Positions 17,142 through 25,355 of a DNA stretch of 48,683 nt are shown piece by piece. The notes below the pieces were generated by a model, which saw only the letters and a program-made list of their open reading frames with translations, searched no databases and was not told the origin of the DNA. The translations under genes were made by a program, and so were the position numbers. The stretch's first letter is position 1, and each line of letters starts with the position of its first letter. The DNA is from CAZPMO01 sp964587515. Its GTDB lineage: Bacteria > Pseudomonadota > Alphaproteobacteria > MPNO01. Location of the stretch: contig CAZPMO010000013.1 in NCBI GenBank assembly GCA_964587515.1, positions 1 through 48,683 on the forward strand. Reading direction: 5' to 3'.

Positions 17142-18535
17142 CCGGACTGTTCGGACGCGAGCTCGCGGTGATCAATGTGGGTTTGAGTTCCTTCGCCGGC
17201 CCGATCGCGGCGGCCGGCGCGCCGGTCGTCGACGTCGACTGGTCGCCGCCGGCCGAAGGCGACGCGGCGGTCGGGCGCGCGCTCGCCGAACTTACCGGAC
17301 GGCCCGAAATCGATACCGCCAACGAAGAGGCGTTCGGCCGTTATCTCGCCGCCCAGCCGGCGCTCGAAGGGCTGGCGCCGGCCGGCGACGTGATTCCCGG
17401 CATGGAAGAGCGCTTGATCCTGCATGCCGGGCCGCCGGTGACCTGGGCCGATATGTGCGGCCCCATGCAGGGCGGCGTCATCGGCGCGATCCTCCATGAA
17501 GGCTGGGCCGATGACGCGGACGGCGCCCGGAATCTCGCGGCATCCGGCGACATCGCGTTTGCGCCCAATCACCACCATGACGCGGTCGGGCCCATGGCCG
17601 GGATCACAAGCCCGTCAATGCCGGTCTGGATCGTCGCCAACCGCGAGCACGGCAACCGCGCATTTTGCAATCTCAACGAGGGGCTGGGCCGGGTGCTGCG
17701 CTTCGGCGCAAACGACGCGGAAGTCCTCGACCGGCTGCGCTGGATGGGGGACACGCTGGCGCCGGTGCTGTCCGCGACGCTCGATACGCTGGGCGGGCTC
17801 GAGCTCAAGCCGATCATGGCGCAAGCCCTCCATATGGGCGATGAGGTGCACAACCGCAACGTCGCCGCGACCTCGCTGCTGATCCGCAGACTGCTTCCCG
17901 CCGCGTTCGATTGCGGCGAGGCCAGCGCCCATATCGCCGAGGCGATGCGCTTCATCGCCGGCAACGACCATTTTTTCCTGAACCTTTCGATGGCCGCCTG
18001 CAAGGCGATGCTCGACGCCGCGAACGGTGTCGCCGGCTCCACCATGGTGACGGCGATGGCGCGCAACGGCGTCGAGTTCGGCATACGGGTCAGCGGCGCG
18101 GGCGATCGCTGGTTCACCGCGCCGGCGCCGCTCATCGACGGGCTGTTCTTTCCGGGCTACGGCACGGACGATGCAAACCCCGATCTCGGCGACAGCACAA
18201 TCACGGAAACCTCCGGCATCGGCGGCTTTGCGATGGCCGCCGCGCCCGCGATCGTCCAGTTCGTCGGCGGCGCGCCCGCCGACGCCATCGCCAATACGCT
18301 CGAAATGGCGCATATCACGCTGGGGCGCAACGCGGCCTTCACCCTGCCTCAGATCGATTTCGCGGGGACGCCGGCCGGCATCGACATCCGCAAGGTGGTC
18401 GATACCGGCATCCGCCCGGTGATCAATACCGGCATCGCCCATCGCGAGGCGGGCGTCGGCCAGGTCGGCGCCGGCATCACCCGCGCACCGGCCGCCTGTT
18501 TCAGCCAGGCGGTCGCGGCGCTGGCGAAGGGATAA
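17138..18535 (+). CDS. DUF1116 protein (AllG/YlbE/YahG type), predicted carbamoyltransferase component
   Basis: The 465-residue protein shows the DUF1116 hallmarks: HMGDEVHNRNVAAT near 230-243, GNDHFFLNLSMAACK near 272-286, MARNGVEFGIRVSG near 306-319, and the glycine-rich DSTITETSGIGGFAMAA near 350-366. In E. coli the homologue YlbE/AllG is a subunit of oxamate carbamoyltransferase together with FdrA and a DUF2877 protein. Here it is coupled to the FdrA-like gene by a 4-base overlap, and carbamate kinase follows 4 bases after its stop. No DUF2877 gene is in the window. Function as a carbamoyl-transfer enzyme feeding carbamate kinase is inferred from this order. Confidence 0.83.
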   Translation: MTGLFGRELAVINVGLSSFAGPIAAAGAPVVDVDWSPPAEGDAAVGRALAELTGRPEIDTANEEAFGRYLAAQPALEGLAPAGDVIPGMEERLILHAGPPVTWADMCGPMQGGVIGAILHEGWADDADGARNLAASGDIAFAPNHHHDAVGPMAGITSPSMPVWIVANREHGNRAFCNLNEGLGRVLRFGANDAEVLDRLRWMGDTLAPVLSATLDTLGGLELKPIMAQALHMGDEVHNRNVAATSLLIRRLLPAAFDCGEASAHIAEAMRFIAGNDHFFLNLSMAACKAMLDAANGVAGSTMVTAMARNGVEFGIRVSGAGDRWFTAPAPLIDGLFFPGYGTDDANPDLGDSTITETSGIGGFAMAAAPAIVQFVGGAPADAIANTLEMAHITLGRNAAFTLPQIDFAGTPAGIDIRKVVDTGIRPVINTGIAHREAGVGQVGAGITRAPAACFSQAVAALAKG

Positions 18536-18539
18536 CCAT

Positions 18540-19493
18540 ATGGCGGAAACCGGCAGGATTGCCGTGGTGGCGGTGGGCGGCAACGCCCTGATCACCGACG
18601 ACGCGCATCAGGGCATCGTCGATCAATCGGTGGCGGCGGCTAATGCCTGCCACCATATCGCCGACATGATCGAAGCGGGCTGGACGGTTCTCGTAACCCA
18701 TGGCAGCGGTCCGCAGGTCGGATTCATCCTGCGCCGGTCGGAGCTTGCCATCGACGAGGTGCCGCCGGTGCCGATGGATTACGCCGCGGCCGATCTCCAG
18801 GGCGCCATCGGGTTCATGTTCCAGCGCGCGCTCGACAACGAAATGCGGGCGCGCGGCCTCGACCGTCAGGCCGTCGCGGTGGTCACCCAGGTTCGCGTCG
18901 ACCGTGACGATCCCGCGTTCACCCACCCGTCGAAACCCATCGGCTCGCATATGGACGAAGCCACCGCGCAACGGCTGGCGGCGGCGCATGGCTGGGACGT
19001 ACATGAGGACGGCGCGCGCGGCTGGCGGCGCGTCGTCGCCTCGCCGGCGCCACGCGAGATCATCGACATCGCCGCGATCCGCCACCTGGTGGATGGCGGC
19101 TTCATCGTAATCGCTTGCGGCGGCGGCGGCATCCCGGTGGTGGCATCCAATAAAGGCAGACTGCGGGGCATCGAAGCGGTGATCGACAAGGATTTTTCGT
19201 CGGCGTTGCTGGCCAACGGGGTCGGCGCGGAGATGCTGCTGATCACCACGGAGGTGGAAAAGGTGGCGCTCGATTTCGCCAAGCCGACCGAACGCTGGAT
19301 CGACGAGATGACGGCCACGGAAGCACGCGCCCATATGGCGGACGGTCAGTTCCCGCCGGGCAACATGGGACCCAAGATCCAGTCGGTTCTGGATTTTCTG
19401 GAAGGTGGCGGCCATTGCGGCCTGATCACCGACATCCCCGGCCTGACCCGCGCGCTGCGCGGCGAGACGGGCACCCGCATTGTGGCCGATTAA
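18540..19493 (+). CDS. arcC: Carbamate kinase
   Basis: The 317-residue amino-acid-kinase-fold protein has the carbamate kinase signatures: VGGNALITDD near 12-21, THGSGPQVGF near 53-62, the CGGGGIPVV nucleotide loop near 196-204, and FPPGNMGPKIQSVLDF near 268-283. It catalyses carbamoyl phosphate plus ADP to ATP, carbon dioxide and ammonia, working in the catabolic direction in such clusters. Its position straight after the FdrA-like and DUF1116 genes is the classic arrangement of anaerobic allantoin-type operons. No arginine deiminase or ornithine carbamoyltransferase is nearby, so the carbamoyl phosphate must come from another transferase, most simply the two upstream genes. The stop overlaps the convergent FAD enzyme stop. 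Confidence 0.92.
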   Translation: MAETGRIAVVAVGGNALITDDAHQGIVDQSVAAANACHHIADMIEAGWTVLVTHGSGPQVGFILRRSELAIDEVPPVPMDYAAADLQGAIGFMFQRALDNEMRARGLDRQAVAVVTQVRVDRDDPAFTHPSKPIGSHMDEATAQRLAAAHGWDVHEDGARGWRRVVASPAPREIIDIAAIRHLVDGGFIVIACGGGGIPVVASNKGRLRGIEAVIDKDFSSALLANGVGAEMLLITTEVEKVALDFAKPTERWIDEMTATEARAHMADGQFPPGNMGPKIQSVLDFLEGGGHCGLITDIPGLTRALRGETGTRIVAD

Positions 19494-21193
19494 CCTGTAT
19501 TGCCCGCCGCGTGCATCGCGGCGAGGTAGCCGAACACCATGGCGGGGCCCAGGGTGATGCCGGGACCAGGATAGTTGCCGGACATGATGGACGCCGCATC
19601 GTTGCCGCAGGCGTAAAGACCTGGAATTGGCGCACCGTTACCGTCGAGCACCTGGGCGTCGGTGTCGGTCGCGAGCCCGACGGCGCAGCCTATTTCGGCC
19701 GGCCACACCGCGACCGCGACGAAGGGCGGCTTTTCGATGGGCGCGAGGCACGGGTTGGGGCGGTTGTCGGGATCGCCGTTGAAACGATTGAGCTCGAGAT
19801 CGCCCTTGCCGAAATCTTCATCGACGCCTTCGGCGGCAAACCGGTTATGGCGCGCGACGGTATCGACGAGGTTGGCCGCGTCGGCGCCGAGCGCCTCGGC
19901 CAGTCCCTCCAGCGTGTCGGCGCGGCTCGCATAGCCCGAATCCACGTGCGTCGTGAGATTCGTTGTACCGGGATAGATGATCCCGAGCCCGTATTTGCGC
20001 ACGAATTCGGAATCGCAGATTAGCCAGGCCGGGATCGTCGGTACTGTTTCGTGCGACCGGTACATGGCCTCGACGAAATCATGATAGGACAGCCCCTCGT
20101 TCACGAAGCGTCGCCCGGCGGAATTGACCGCGATCAGCCCCGGCTTCGCGCGGTCGAGCGACAAATGCGGAAATAGCCCCTCAGAGCCGTCGGCCCGGCG
20201 CGTGATCGAAACCGGCGTCCACAGACCGGCGCCGGAATAGCCTTCCGACCGAATTTGCGCGCCGCCGCGCTCGGCGATGGCGACGCCGTCGCCTGTATTC
20301 TCCGTGACCGCCATGGAATGTACAGGCGTCGGGGCAGGCATGAAGGCTTCGCGATATTTCCGATTATGCGCGAAGCCGCCGGTCGCAAGCACCACGCCCT
20401 TGCGTGCGGCAACCCGCACCGACCCGGTTTCAGTCTCAAGCACCGCGCCCGTAACGCGGCCGTCCTCGCGCACCAGATCGTCGAGCGCCGCGCCGAACAG
20501 GATCGGCACTTGGTTTTGACGAAGAGCGTGGAACAGCCACGCGACCAGCGCATTGCCCATCACCAGCCGGGTGCCGCGCGCATGGCGCAGCCGGTCGGCG
20601 AAATAGCGCAGCGTGATGCGCGCCGCGTGCAGGAAGGCGCGCGGCGACCGATAACGTTCCATCAGCCGCATGATATCGATTTTGCCGACCATCATGCCGC
20701 CCAGCAGCATGAATTCCTCGATCGGCGGTCGGACCCGCTTGAAATCGGTCCCGAGTCGGCGGCCGTCGAATTCGGTGGAAATGATGGCGCGGCCGGAAAC
20801 CGCGGCACCGGCAATATTGTTATGATAATCCGGATGATGGCCGCAGGCGACGAATTCTAGCTCCGTGTGCCTCGTCAGATAATCGATGACCCCTGGGCCT
20901 TCTTTCAGAAAAACCGTGCGATGGGCCTTGGTTTCCTGCCGCCCGATCAGCCCGTCGAGATAGGCCTCGGCCGCTTCCGCGCTGTCGTCGAAACCGGCGT
21001 CGCGGTTAGGTCGGTTTTCCGGAATCCACAGCGTGCCCGCCGAAGTGGCCCCGGTGCCGCCGATCTGCTGTGATTTCTCACAGATCAGCACGTCGAGCCC
21101 TTCGAGCGACGCAACCAGCGCCGCCGTCATGCCGGCGGGGCCGGCGCCCGCCACCACGAAATCGACCTCGCGATCCCAGGCTTCCTCCGTCAT
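19490..21193 (-). CDS. FAD-dependent oxidoreductase (fumarate reductase/ketosteroid dehydrogenase-like flavoprotein)
   Basis: The 567-residue protein begins with a dinucleotide-binding motif VVAGAGPAG (13-21) and Glu39 at the end of the second strand, then GGTGATSAGTLWIP as in the FRD/SdhA/KstD flavoproteins. A central capping domain is followed by the C-terminal FAD motif GLYACGNDAAS and a glycine-rich PGPGITLGPAMVFGYLAA stretch. Such enzymes reduce fumarate-like double bonds or dehydrogenate ketosteroid-like substrates. No signal peptide or heme domain is present. It is the third gene after the cupin and the ThDP enzyme (20 bases downstream of the latter). These three probably form one transcript. 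The substrate is unknown. Confidence 0.87.
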   Translation of the reverse strand: MTEEAWDREVDFVVAGAGPAGMTAALVASLEGLDVLICEKSQQIGGTGATSAGTLWIPENRPNRDAGFDDSAEAAEAYLDGLIGRQETKAHRTVFLKEGPGVIDYLTRHTELEFVACGHHPDYHNNIAGAAVSGRAIISTEFDGRRLGTDFKRVRPPIEEFMLLGGMMVGKIDIMRLMERYRSPRAFLHAARITLRYFADRLRHARGTRLVMGNALVAWLFHALRQNQVPILFGAALDDLVREDGRVTGAVLETETGSVRVAARKGVVLATGGFAHNRKYREAFMPAPTPVHSMAVTENTGDGVAIAERGGAQIRSEGYSGAGLWTPVSITRRADGSEGLFPHLSLDRAKPGLIAVNSAGRRFVNEGLSYHDFVEAMYRSHETVPTIPAWLICDSEFVRKYGLGIIYPGTTNLTTHVDSGYASRADTLEGLAEALGADAANLVDTVARHNRFAAEGVDEDFGKGDLELNRFNGDPDNRPNPCLAPIEKPPFVAVAVWPAEIGCAVGLATDTDAQVLDGNGAPIPGLYACGNDAASIMSGNYPGPGITLGPAMVFGYLAAMHAAGNTG

Positions 21194-21212
21194 GGGACCG
21201 TTCGCGCTCCTC

Positions 21213-23069
21213 TTATTTCAACTCCGTCCGCACATCGACCAGTGCGACGCCGCCGCTATCGACCTCGGCGCGGGCGCGGGCGAACGCATCGGCGACCTCG
21301 TCCGGGCGGACGATGGGGCCGATGCCGAGCGCGCCGTAGCCCTCGGCGATCTTCGGATAGTCCGGCGACGGGCCGGCCATGCGCTGCCCAATCCAGGCGT
21401 TTTCGACCGGCCGGTCGCGCATCTCGGCCAGCGTGATCTGGTGTTCCTCGTCATTGCCGAAAGAATTGTTGTTATGCAACACCAGCATCAGCGGGATTTT
21501 ATAGTGCACCGCCGTCCATAGCGCGGCGGGCCCCATGGTAAAATCGCCGTCGCCCAGCACGCAAACGGGGAATTTGCCCCGATCGCGAGCCGCCAGCGCC
21601 GAACCGACCACGCCCCCCGGACCATAGCCCACGCCGCCGCCGCCATTGTCGCCCATGAAGCGGCCGGCGCCGTCGAACTGCCACATGCCTTCGTACCAGC
21701 TCCGCCCGTTGCGCAGCAGCAGCAGATAGTCGCGGTCCTTCACCGCGTTCCACAGCTCCTCGATCAGCCGCGCCGGCGCGATCGGGAACTGATCGTGCAA
21801 GCCGGCGAAGACCTCGCGCTGGCGCGCCCGTAGCGTCTCGTGACGCGCCGCGATATCCTTCGAACGCTCGATGGCGTTCTTACGCCAAGCGGGCTCGCCG
21901 TCGGCGCGGCGGCGAACCTCGTCGAGAAGCTGTCCGAGGCCGTAGGCCGGTTCGGCCAGAAGCTGGACGTCGTAGGGCGCCTGTGCGCCGCCGATATTCG
22001 ACCAATGCTCGATGCGGAAATCGTTGAGCGACAGATCGACAACCTTGGGCTGTTTCTTTTCCTCGGCGTCGCCGGCGCCGGCGTCCCAGCCGCCGCGCGC
22101 GCGGTCATAGCCGCCCATCAGCGCGGTCACGTCGTGGCAATCGATCGCCAGTACCGCATCGGCGAGGCCGCGAATTTCGTTTTCACCGGTGCCGGCATAG
22201 CCGCCGGTAAGATTATGGGGATGGGCGGTCGGCATGCTGACCGAATCGCGATGTTCCTGATAGGCCGCGCCGAGCAGTTCGACCAGTTCCACCAGCGGCG
22301 CGGTGACCTCGGCGTTCAAGCCGATACGGCCGCCGAACACGATGGGGAACTCGGCCGCACACAAGATATCCGCCGCCGCCGCGACGCTTTCCGCGGGCGC
22401 CGCGATGGGCGCGGCGGGCTGGAAACGCGGCAGTTCTGGATCGGGCAGGCGATATTCGTCGGATGAGACCTTGGCCTCCTGAATGCCGGTGTCGATGGAG
22501 ACATAGGTCGGTCCGGCCGGCGCGCTCGCCGCGATGCGCTGGGCGCGCAGGAAGGAATCGAGCACCGCCTGAAGGGTCGCCGGCTCATCGGTCCATTTGG
22601 CATAGGGGCGCGCGAGCTCCGACTGGCTGTTCGCCGAATGCAGCCAGTCGATATAGCGTCGGTCTTCCGGGTTCATGGGACCCGCGCCACCAATCACCAG
22701 CATGGGCTGGCGGTCGGCCCAGGCGTTGTAGAACGACATCAGCGCGTGCTGTATGCCGACCAGGTCGTGCAGCGCGACCAGCCCCACGCGCCCGGTCGCC
22801 TTGGCATAGCCCTGCGCCATGGCCACCGCGATTTCCTCGTGGGCGCAAAGGATCAGTTGCGGGCGATGGTTGCGGCCGTAATTGACGAGAGAATCATGTA
22901 ATCCGCGAAAGCTCGACCCCGGCGTCAGCATCACGTAATCGACCCCCATGCGGGCCATCATGTCGACCATCACGTCGGAGCCGTATTCCGGGTCGAGTCG
23001 GTTGGCCGGCAGCTTCACCGGCAGTTCGGATGTGAAATCGGTGTCGTGGGGTGTCTTGTATGATGACAT
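21213..23069 (-). CDS. Thiamine diphosphate-dependent enzyme (acetolactate synthase/benzoylformate decarboxylase-like)
   Basis: The 618-residue protein has the three-domain ThDP layout. The N-terminal PYR domain has the activating Glu in CAHEEIAVAMAQGYA (about 75-89). A central domain (about 215-370) with an insertion around WDAGAGDAEEKKQP follows. The C-terminal PP domain has the cofactor motif GDGDFTMG running to NNNSFGN (about 505-540). It should carry out decarboxylation or carboligation of a 2-oxo acid, or cleavage of an acyl-CoA-type bond. It is not a clear acetolactate synthase because there is no regulatory subunit gene nearby. It is preceded by a cupin gene and followed by an FAD flavoprotein on the same strand, suggesting a small oxidative pathway. 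Confidence 0.85.
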   Translation of the reverse strand: MSSYKTPHDTDFTSELPVKLPANRLDPEYGSDVMVDMMARMGVDYVMLTPGSSFRGLHDSLVNYGRNHRPQLILCAHEEIAVAMAQGYAKATGRVGLVALHDLVGIQHALMSFYNAWADRQPMLVIGGAGPMNPEDRRYIDWLHSANSQSELARPYAKWTDEPATLQAVLDSFLRAQRIAASAPAGPTYVSIDTGIQEAKVSSDEYRLPDPELPRFQPAAPIAAPAESVAAAADILCAAEFPIVFGGRIGLNAEVTAPLVELVELLGAAYQEHRDSVSMPTAHPHNLTGGYAGTGENEIRGLADAVLAIDCHDVTALMGGYDRARGGWDAGAGDAEEKKQPKVVDLSLNDFRIEHWSNIGGAQAPYDVQLLAEPAYGLGQLLDEVRRRADGEPAWRKNAIERSKDIAARHETLRARQREVFAGLHDQFPIAPARLIEELWNAVKDRDYLLLLRNGRSWYEGMWQFDGAGRFMGDNGGGGVGYGPGGVVGSALAARDRGKFPVCVLGDGDFTMGPAALWTAVHYKIPLMLVLHNNNSFGNDEEHQITLAEMRDRPVENAWIGQRMAGPSPDYPKIAEGYGALGIGPIVRPDEVADAFARARAEVDSGGVALVDVRTELK

Positions 23070-23111
23070 GTCGGTCGATTGTCCTTGTCGGTTATTAGGG
23101 TCCAGGGCGGG

Positions 23112-23630
23112 CTACTGCCGCACTTCCTCGTCCGGCCGGTCGGCGGACTGGAGACGTTGCAGCTCGGTATCCTGATATTGCGGGCGGGCCGGCGTCGGGT
23201 TGCCCAGCATCACCTGGAAATAGGCGTCCTCGTCGGAATCGTTGATCACGCCGTGGATGCGCCCAGGCGGATTATAGACCATGTCCCACGGTTTGAGGCG
23301 GCGCTCGATAAGCTCGCCGTCGTCGCCCTCCCAGATCACGGTGGGGTTGCCGGTCAGCACGAAGAACACTTCTTCCTCGTCATGGTGATGCATCGGCTGC
23401 TTGTTGCCCGCCGGCTGCTGAATGATGGTCAGGGTGAAATGGGCGCCCATCAGCGCCGTGGGATCGGTGTGATCCACATTGCCGCTGGTACCGAGATAGC
23501 GGCGCTGAGCACGTGCGAATGCCTCGTCCTGCTGGGTCTCGAATCCGAACACGCGCCAGTTGGGCGTGCGCGAGTCGTATGTCTTTACGTGCCTGTCGAG
23601 TTCCTCGGCAAGCGTTGTTGTTTCGGCCAT
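23112..23630 (-). CDS. Cupin-domain protein
   Basis: The 172-residue protein has one beta-barrel cupin. Motif 1 is HHHDEEEVFFVLTG, with probable metal ligands His81, His83 and Glu87; motif 2 is PPGRIHGVIN, with His126. All four ligands are present, so it probably binds Fe, Mn or Zn. Small cupins of this kind serve as dioxygenases, isomerases, decarboxylases or sensors in catabolic operons. It is the first gene of the minus-strand set and is followed after 42 bases by the ThDP-dependent enzyme. The C-terminal 25 residues are polar and low in complexity. The reaction is not known. Confidence 0.83.
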   Translation of the reverse strand: MAETTTLAEELDRHVKTYDSRTPNWRVFGFETQQDEAFARAQRRYLGTSGNVDHTDPTALMGAHFTLTIIQQPAGNKQPMHHHDEEEVFFVLTGNPTVIWEGDDGELIERRLKPWDMVYNPPGRIHGVINDSDEDAYFQVMLGNPTPARPQYQDTELQRLQSADRPDEEVRQ

Positions 23631-24106
23631 TACAAGCCTCCCGTCCGTTATCCGTTAGGCGACAGTTTGCGGCCTCCGCCCGCTGATGTCGAGCCGCACA
23701 CCAGACCGGGATCACCAAAAATTAGGCTCAAGAAAATTTTCTCTGACATTGCAGTCGTGATGTAGTCGTCCGTGTGATGTCACGCTTGGACCATGTCCAA
23801 TCATGAGGCAATTCGCTGTAGGTTGGCCGCATGCCAAAGCTGAAATTGGCTATAAATCGATCCACGAACCGATCGCCGAGCAAGCAGCGCGGTTCGCGGG
23901 CTAAACCCAAAGGCGTTTTGCAAACACTTCTGAATGTCTGGGTAAATTTCCGTGCCCCATTATACCGCCGTTGTTGAGTCCGTGAAAATGCGCCGGTCGC
24001 GCAAGATTGCCTTGTCGGGAGTCGCGGTTGCGCTTGTCGGATTACGGATGCGATGGCAATGTATTTGTCACTCGGCACGGCTGGAACCTCGGGAAAGAAA
24101 TGAATC
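23631..24106. other. Long divergent intergenic region
   Basis: These 476 bases separate the divergent cupin and NMT1-like genes and should contain both promoters. A 12-base palindrome is listed separately. A frame opening at ATG 23988 encodes a short signal-peptide-like start (MRRSRKIALSGVAVALVG) but continues out of frame into the next gene. I do not call it a gene. Nothing else was recognised. Confidence 0.5.
23731..23742. promoter_or_regulatory. Perfect 12-base palindrome, candidate operator
   Basis: AGAAAATTTTCT is perfectly palindromic and stands out in GC-rich surroundings, about 100 bases upstream of the cupin start codon. It could be an operator or simply part of an AT-rich promoter element. 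No matching second copy was noticed in the window. Confidence 0.3.
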
Positions 24107-25048
24107 ATGGCGACAAGACGCAAGCTCACACTTGAAAAGACGGCGCCCTTCCAGGGACTGCCGGAACTGGTGGCCCTCGACGAAGGGCTGTTCGCGGTCG
24201 AAGGGCTGGATGTGGAGTTCGTGGAGCGCGAGCAGAAATCGTTGCAGGCGACGCGAACCGACGTGACGGGCCTGGAAGGTCTCGATCCGTTCTCGAGCCA
24301 CGGCGCGACGTTCGAGGATGGCGGCGCGGACATGTACAACGCGTGTGAGTGGGGAAACTACGCGCGGGTCACCGCCACTTCCCAGGGCAGCCGTCAACTC
24401 GGCAGGCGGGGGATCATGGTCCACGCCGCGATGATGGTTCACCCCGATTCCGATATCTACACGCCGCAGCAACTGGCCGGCCGGCTGGTCGGGCTACCCT
24501 ATTTCTTCGGCACCCACTATCTGGGAATATTGCTGCTCGAGGGGTTCGTGCCGCGCGACCAGATCCGCACCTGTCAGGCGCCCAACGGTTCGCGCAAGCG
24601 TTACGCGTCGCTGATGTCCGGAGAGATCGACGCGACGACGCTGACGGAGCCCTATATCACGGTGGCCGAGAAGGCGGGTTGCCGGGTGATCTGCGCGGCG
24701 GCGTATAACGGCACCGAGGTGGCGGCCGACCAGGTCGACGCGGAGACCTATGCGGCGTTCAACCGGGCGGTGAAGAAGGCGGTTGCGCGCATCAACGCCG
24801 ACAAGCGGAGCTACATGCACTATTTCATCGACTATCACAAAGCCGATCCGGACGTCGCCGCGCTGAGTGTCGACGATTTGCGTGTCAGCCGGCTGCAGGT
24901 GCTCGACCCGGCGCCGATCCCTGAAGACGAGATACGCCGGTCGGTGGAATGGATGAAGAGCTGGGACATGATCGCCCAGGACGCGACCGCCGAGCAACTG
25001 GTCAGCGCCGAGATCCAAAGGACAGCCCACGAACCGGCGGGCGGCTGA
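24107..25048 (+). CDS. NMT1/THI5-like substrate-binding protein without signal peptide
   Basis: The 313-residue protein has the periplasmic-binding fold of the nitrate/sulfonate/taurine and THI5 group. An N-terminal strand is followed by PFQGLPELVALDEGLFAVEGLDVEFV (split here as PFQGLPELVALDEGLF, 14-29, then VEGLDVEFV). Mid-protein LAGRLVGLPYFFGTHYLG and EIDATTLTEPYITVAEKAG follow. Normally these are exported lipoproteins or periplasmic proteins, but the start MATRRKLTLEKTAPF has no hydrophobic segment. It may be a cytosolic enzyme-like member, as some THI5/decarboxylase-like relatives are, or the export signal may have been lost. The ABC genes downstream already have their own binding protein of a different family, so its partner is unclear. 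Confidence 0.72.
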   Translation: MATRRKLTLEKTAPFQGLPELVALDEGLFAVEGLDVEFVEREQKSLQATRTDVTGLEGLDPFSSHGATFEDGGADMYNACEWGNYARVTATSQGSRQLGRRGIMVHAAMMVHPDSDIYTPQQLAGRLVGLPYFFGTHYLGILLLEGFVPRDQIRTCQAPNGSRKRYASLMSGEIDATTLTEPYITVAEKAGCRVICAAAYNGTEVAADQVDAETYAAFNRAVKKAVARINADKRSYMHYFIDYHKADPDVAALSVDDLRVSRLQVLDPAPIPEDEIRRSVEWMKSWDMIAQDATAEQLVSAEIQRTAHEPAGG

Positions 25049-25108
25049 TAGCCGGCAACGAGAACGTGGCGTTTCCCGAGGGTTTACGCCAAGCTGACCG
25101 GTGCGTGG

Positions 25109-25240
25109 ATGGATAGTAGATCGACGGCATTTCTCGAGGTGATGATCGGGATCGCGGCGGTTGGGATCGTCGCCTTCCTCATTTTTCTATTGGCGAGATA
25201 CATGCGCGGCGATGCTTTAAGGCCGTGTCCTAACGGATAG
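25109..25240 (+). CDS. Possible 43-residue single-span membrane peptide
   Basis: A short frame from ATG 25109 encodes 43 residues with one continuous hydrophobic stretch, about residues 12-28 (MIGIAAVGIVAFLIFLL). It is followed by a positively charged ARYMR, which fits a single membrane helix with a cytoplasmic C terminus. There is no convincing ribosome site. It lies in the 307-base gap between the NMT1-like gene and the ABC operon. It might be a real small membrane protein, a remnant, or chance. I know of no matching family. Confidence 0.33.
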   Translation: MDSRSTAFLEVMIGIAAVGIVAFLIFLLARYMRGDALRPCPNG

Positions 25241-25319
25241 TAAGCTCGCGCGAGTTTTGTCCAACCGACCGAAATTTGCGGTCGAAGAGTTCCCGGTTTG
25301 CCGATAAAGTTCATTCCAA

Positions 25320-25334
25320 CGTTGAATTTCAACG
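25320..25334. promoter_or_regulatory. Inverted repeat upstream of the first ABC operon
   Basis: CGTTGAA (25320-25326) and TTCAACG (25328-25334) form a perfect dyad around one central T, ending 21 bases before the ABC ATPase start codon and just ahead of the AGGGAGG ribosome site. The compact symmetry and position suit a repressor operator or a small hairpin in the leader. The binding protein is unknown. The rest of the gap (25241-25319) shows nothing recognisable. Confidence 0.4.
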
Positions 25335-25355
25335 ATAATGACAGGGAGGCCAAGT

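Noticed and set aside
23952..24266. Short frame with a signal-peptide-like start (ATG 23988) overlapping the NMT1-like gene
   Set aside because: It is out of frame with the NMT1-like gene and runs into it as low-quality sequence. A frameshifted export signal is possible but cannot be shown here.
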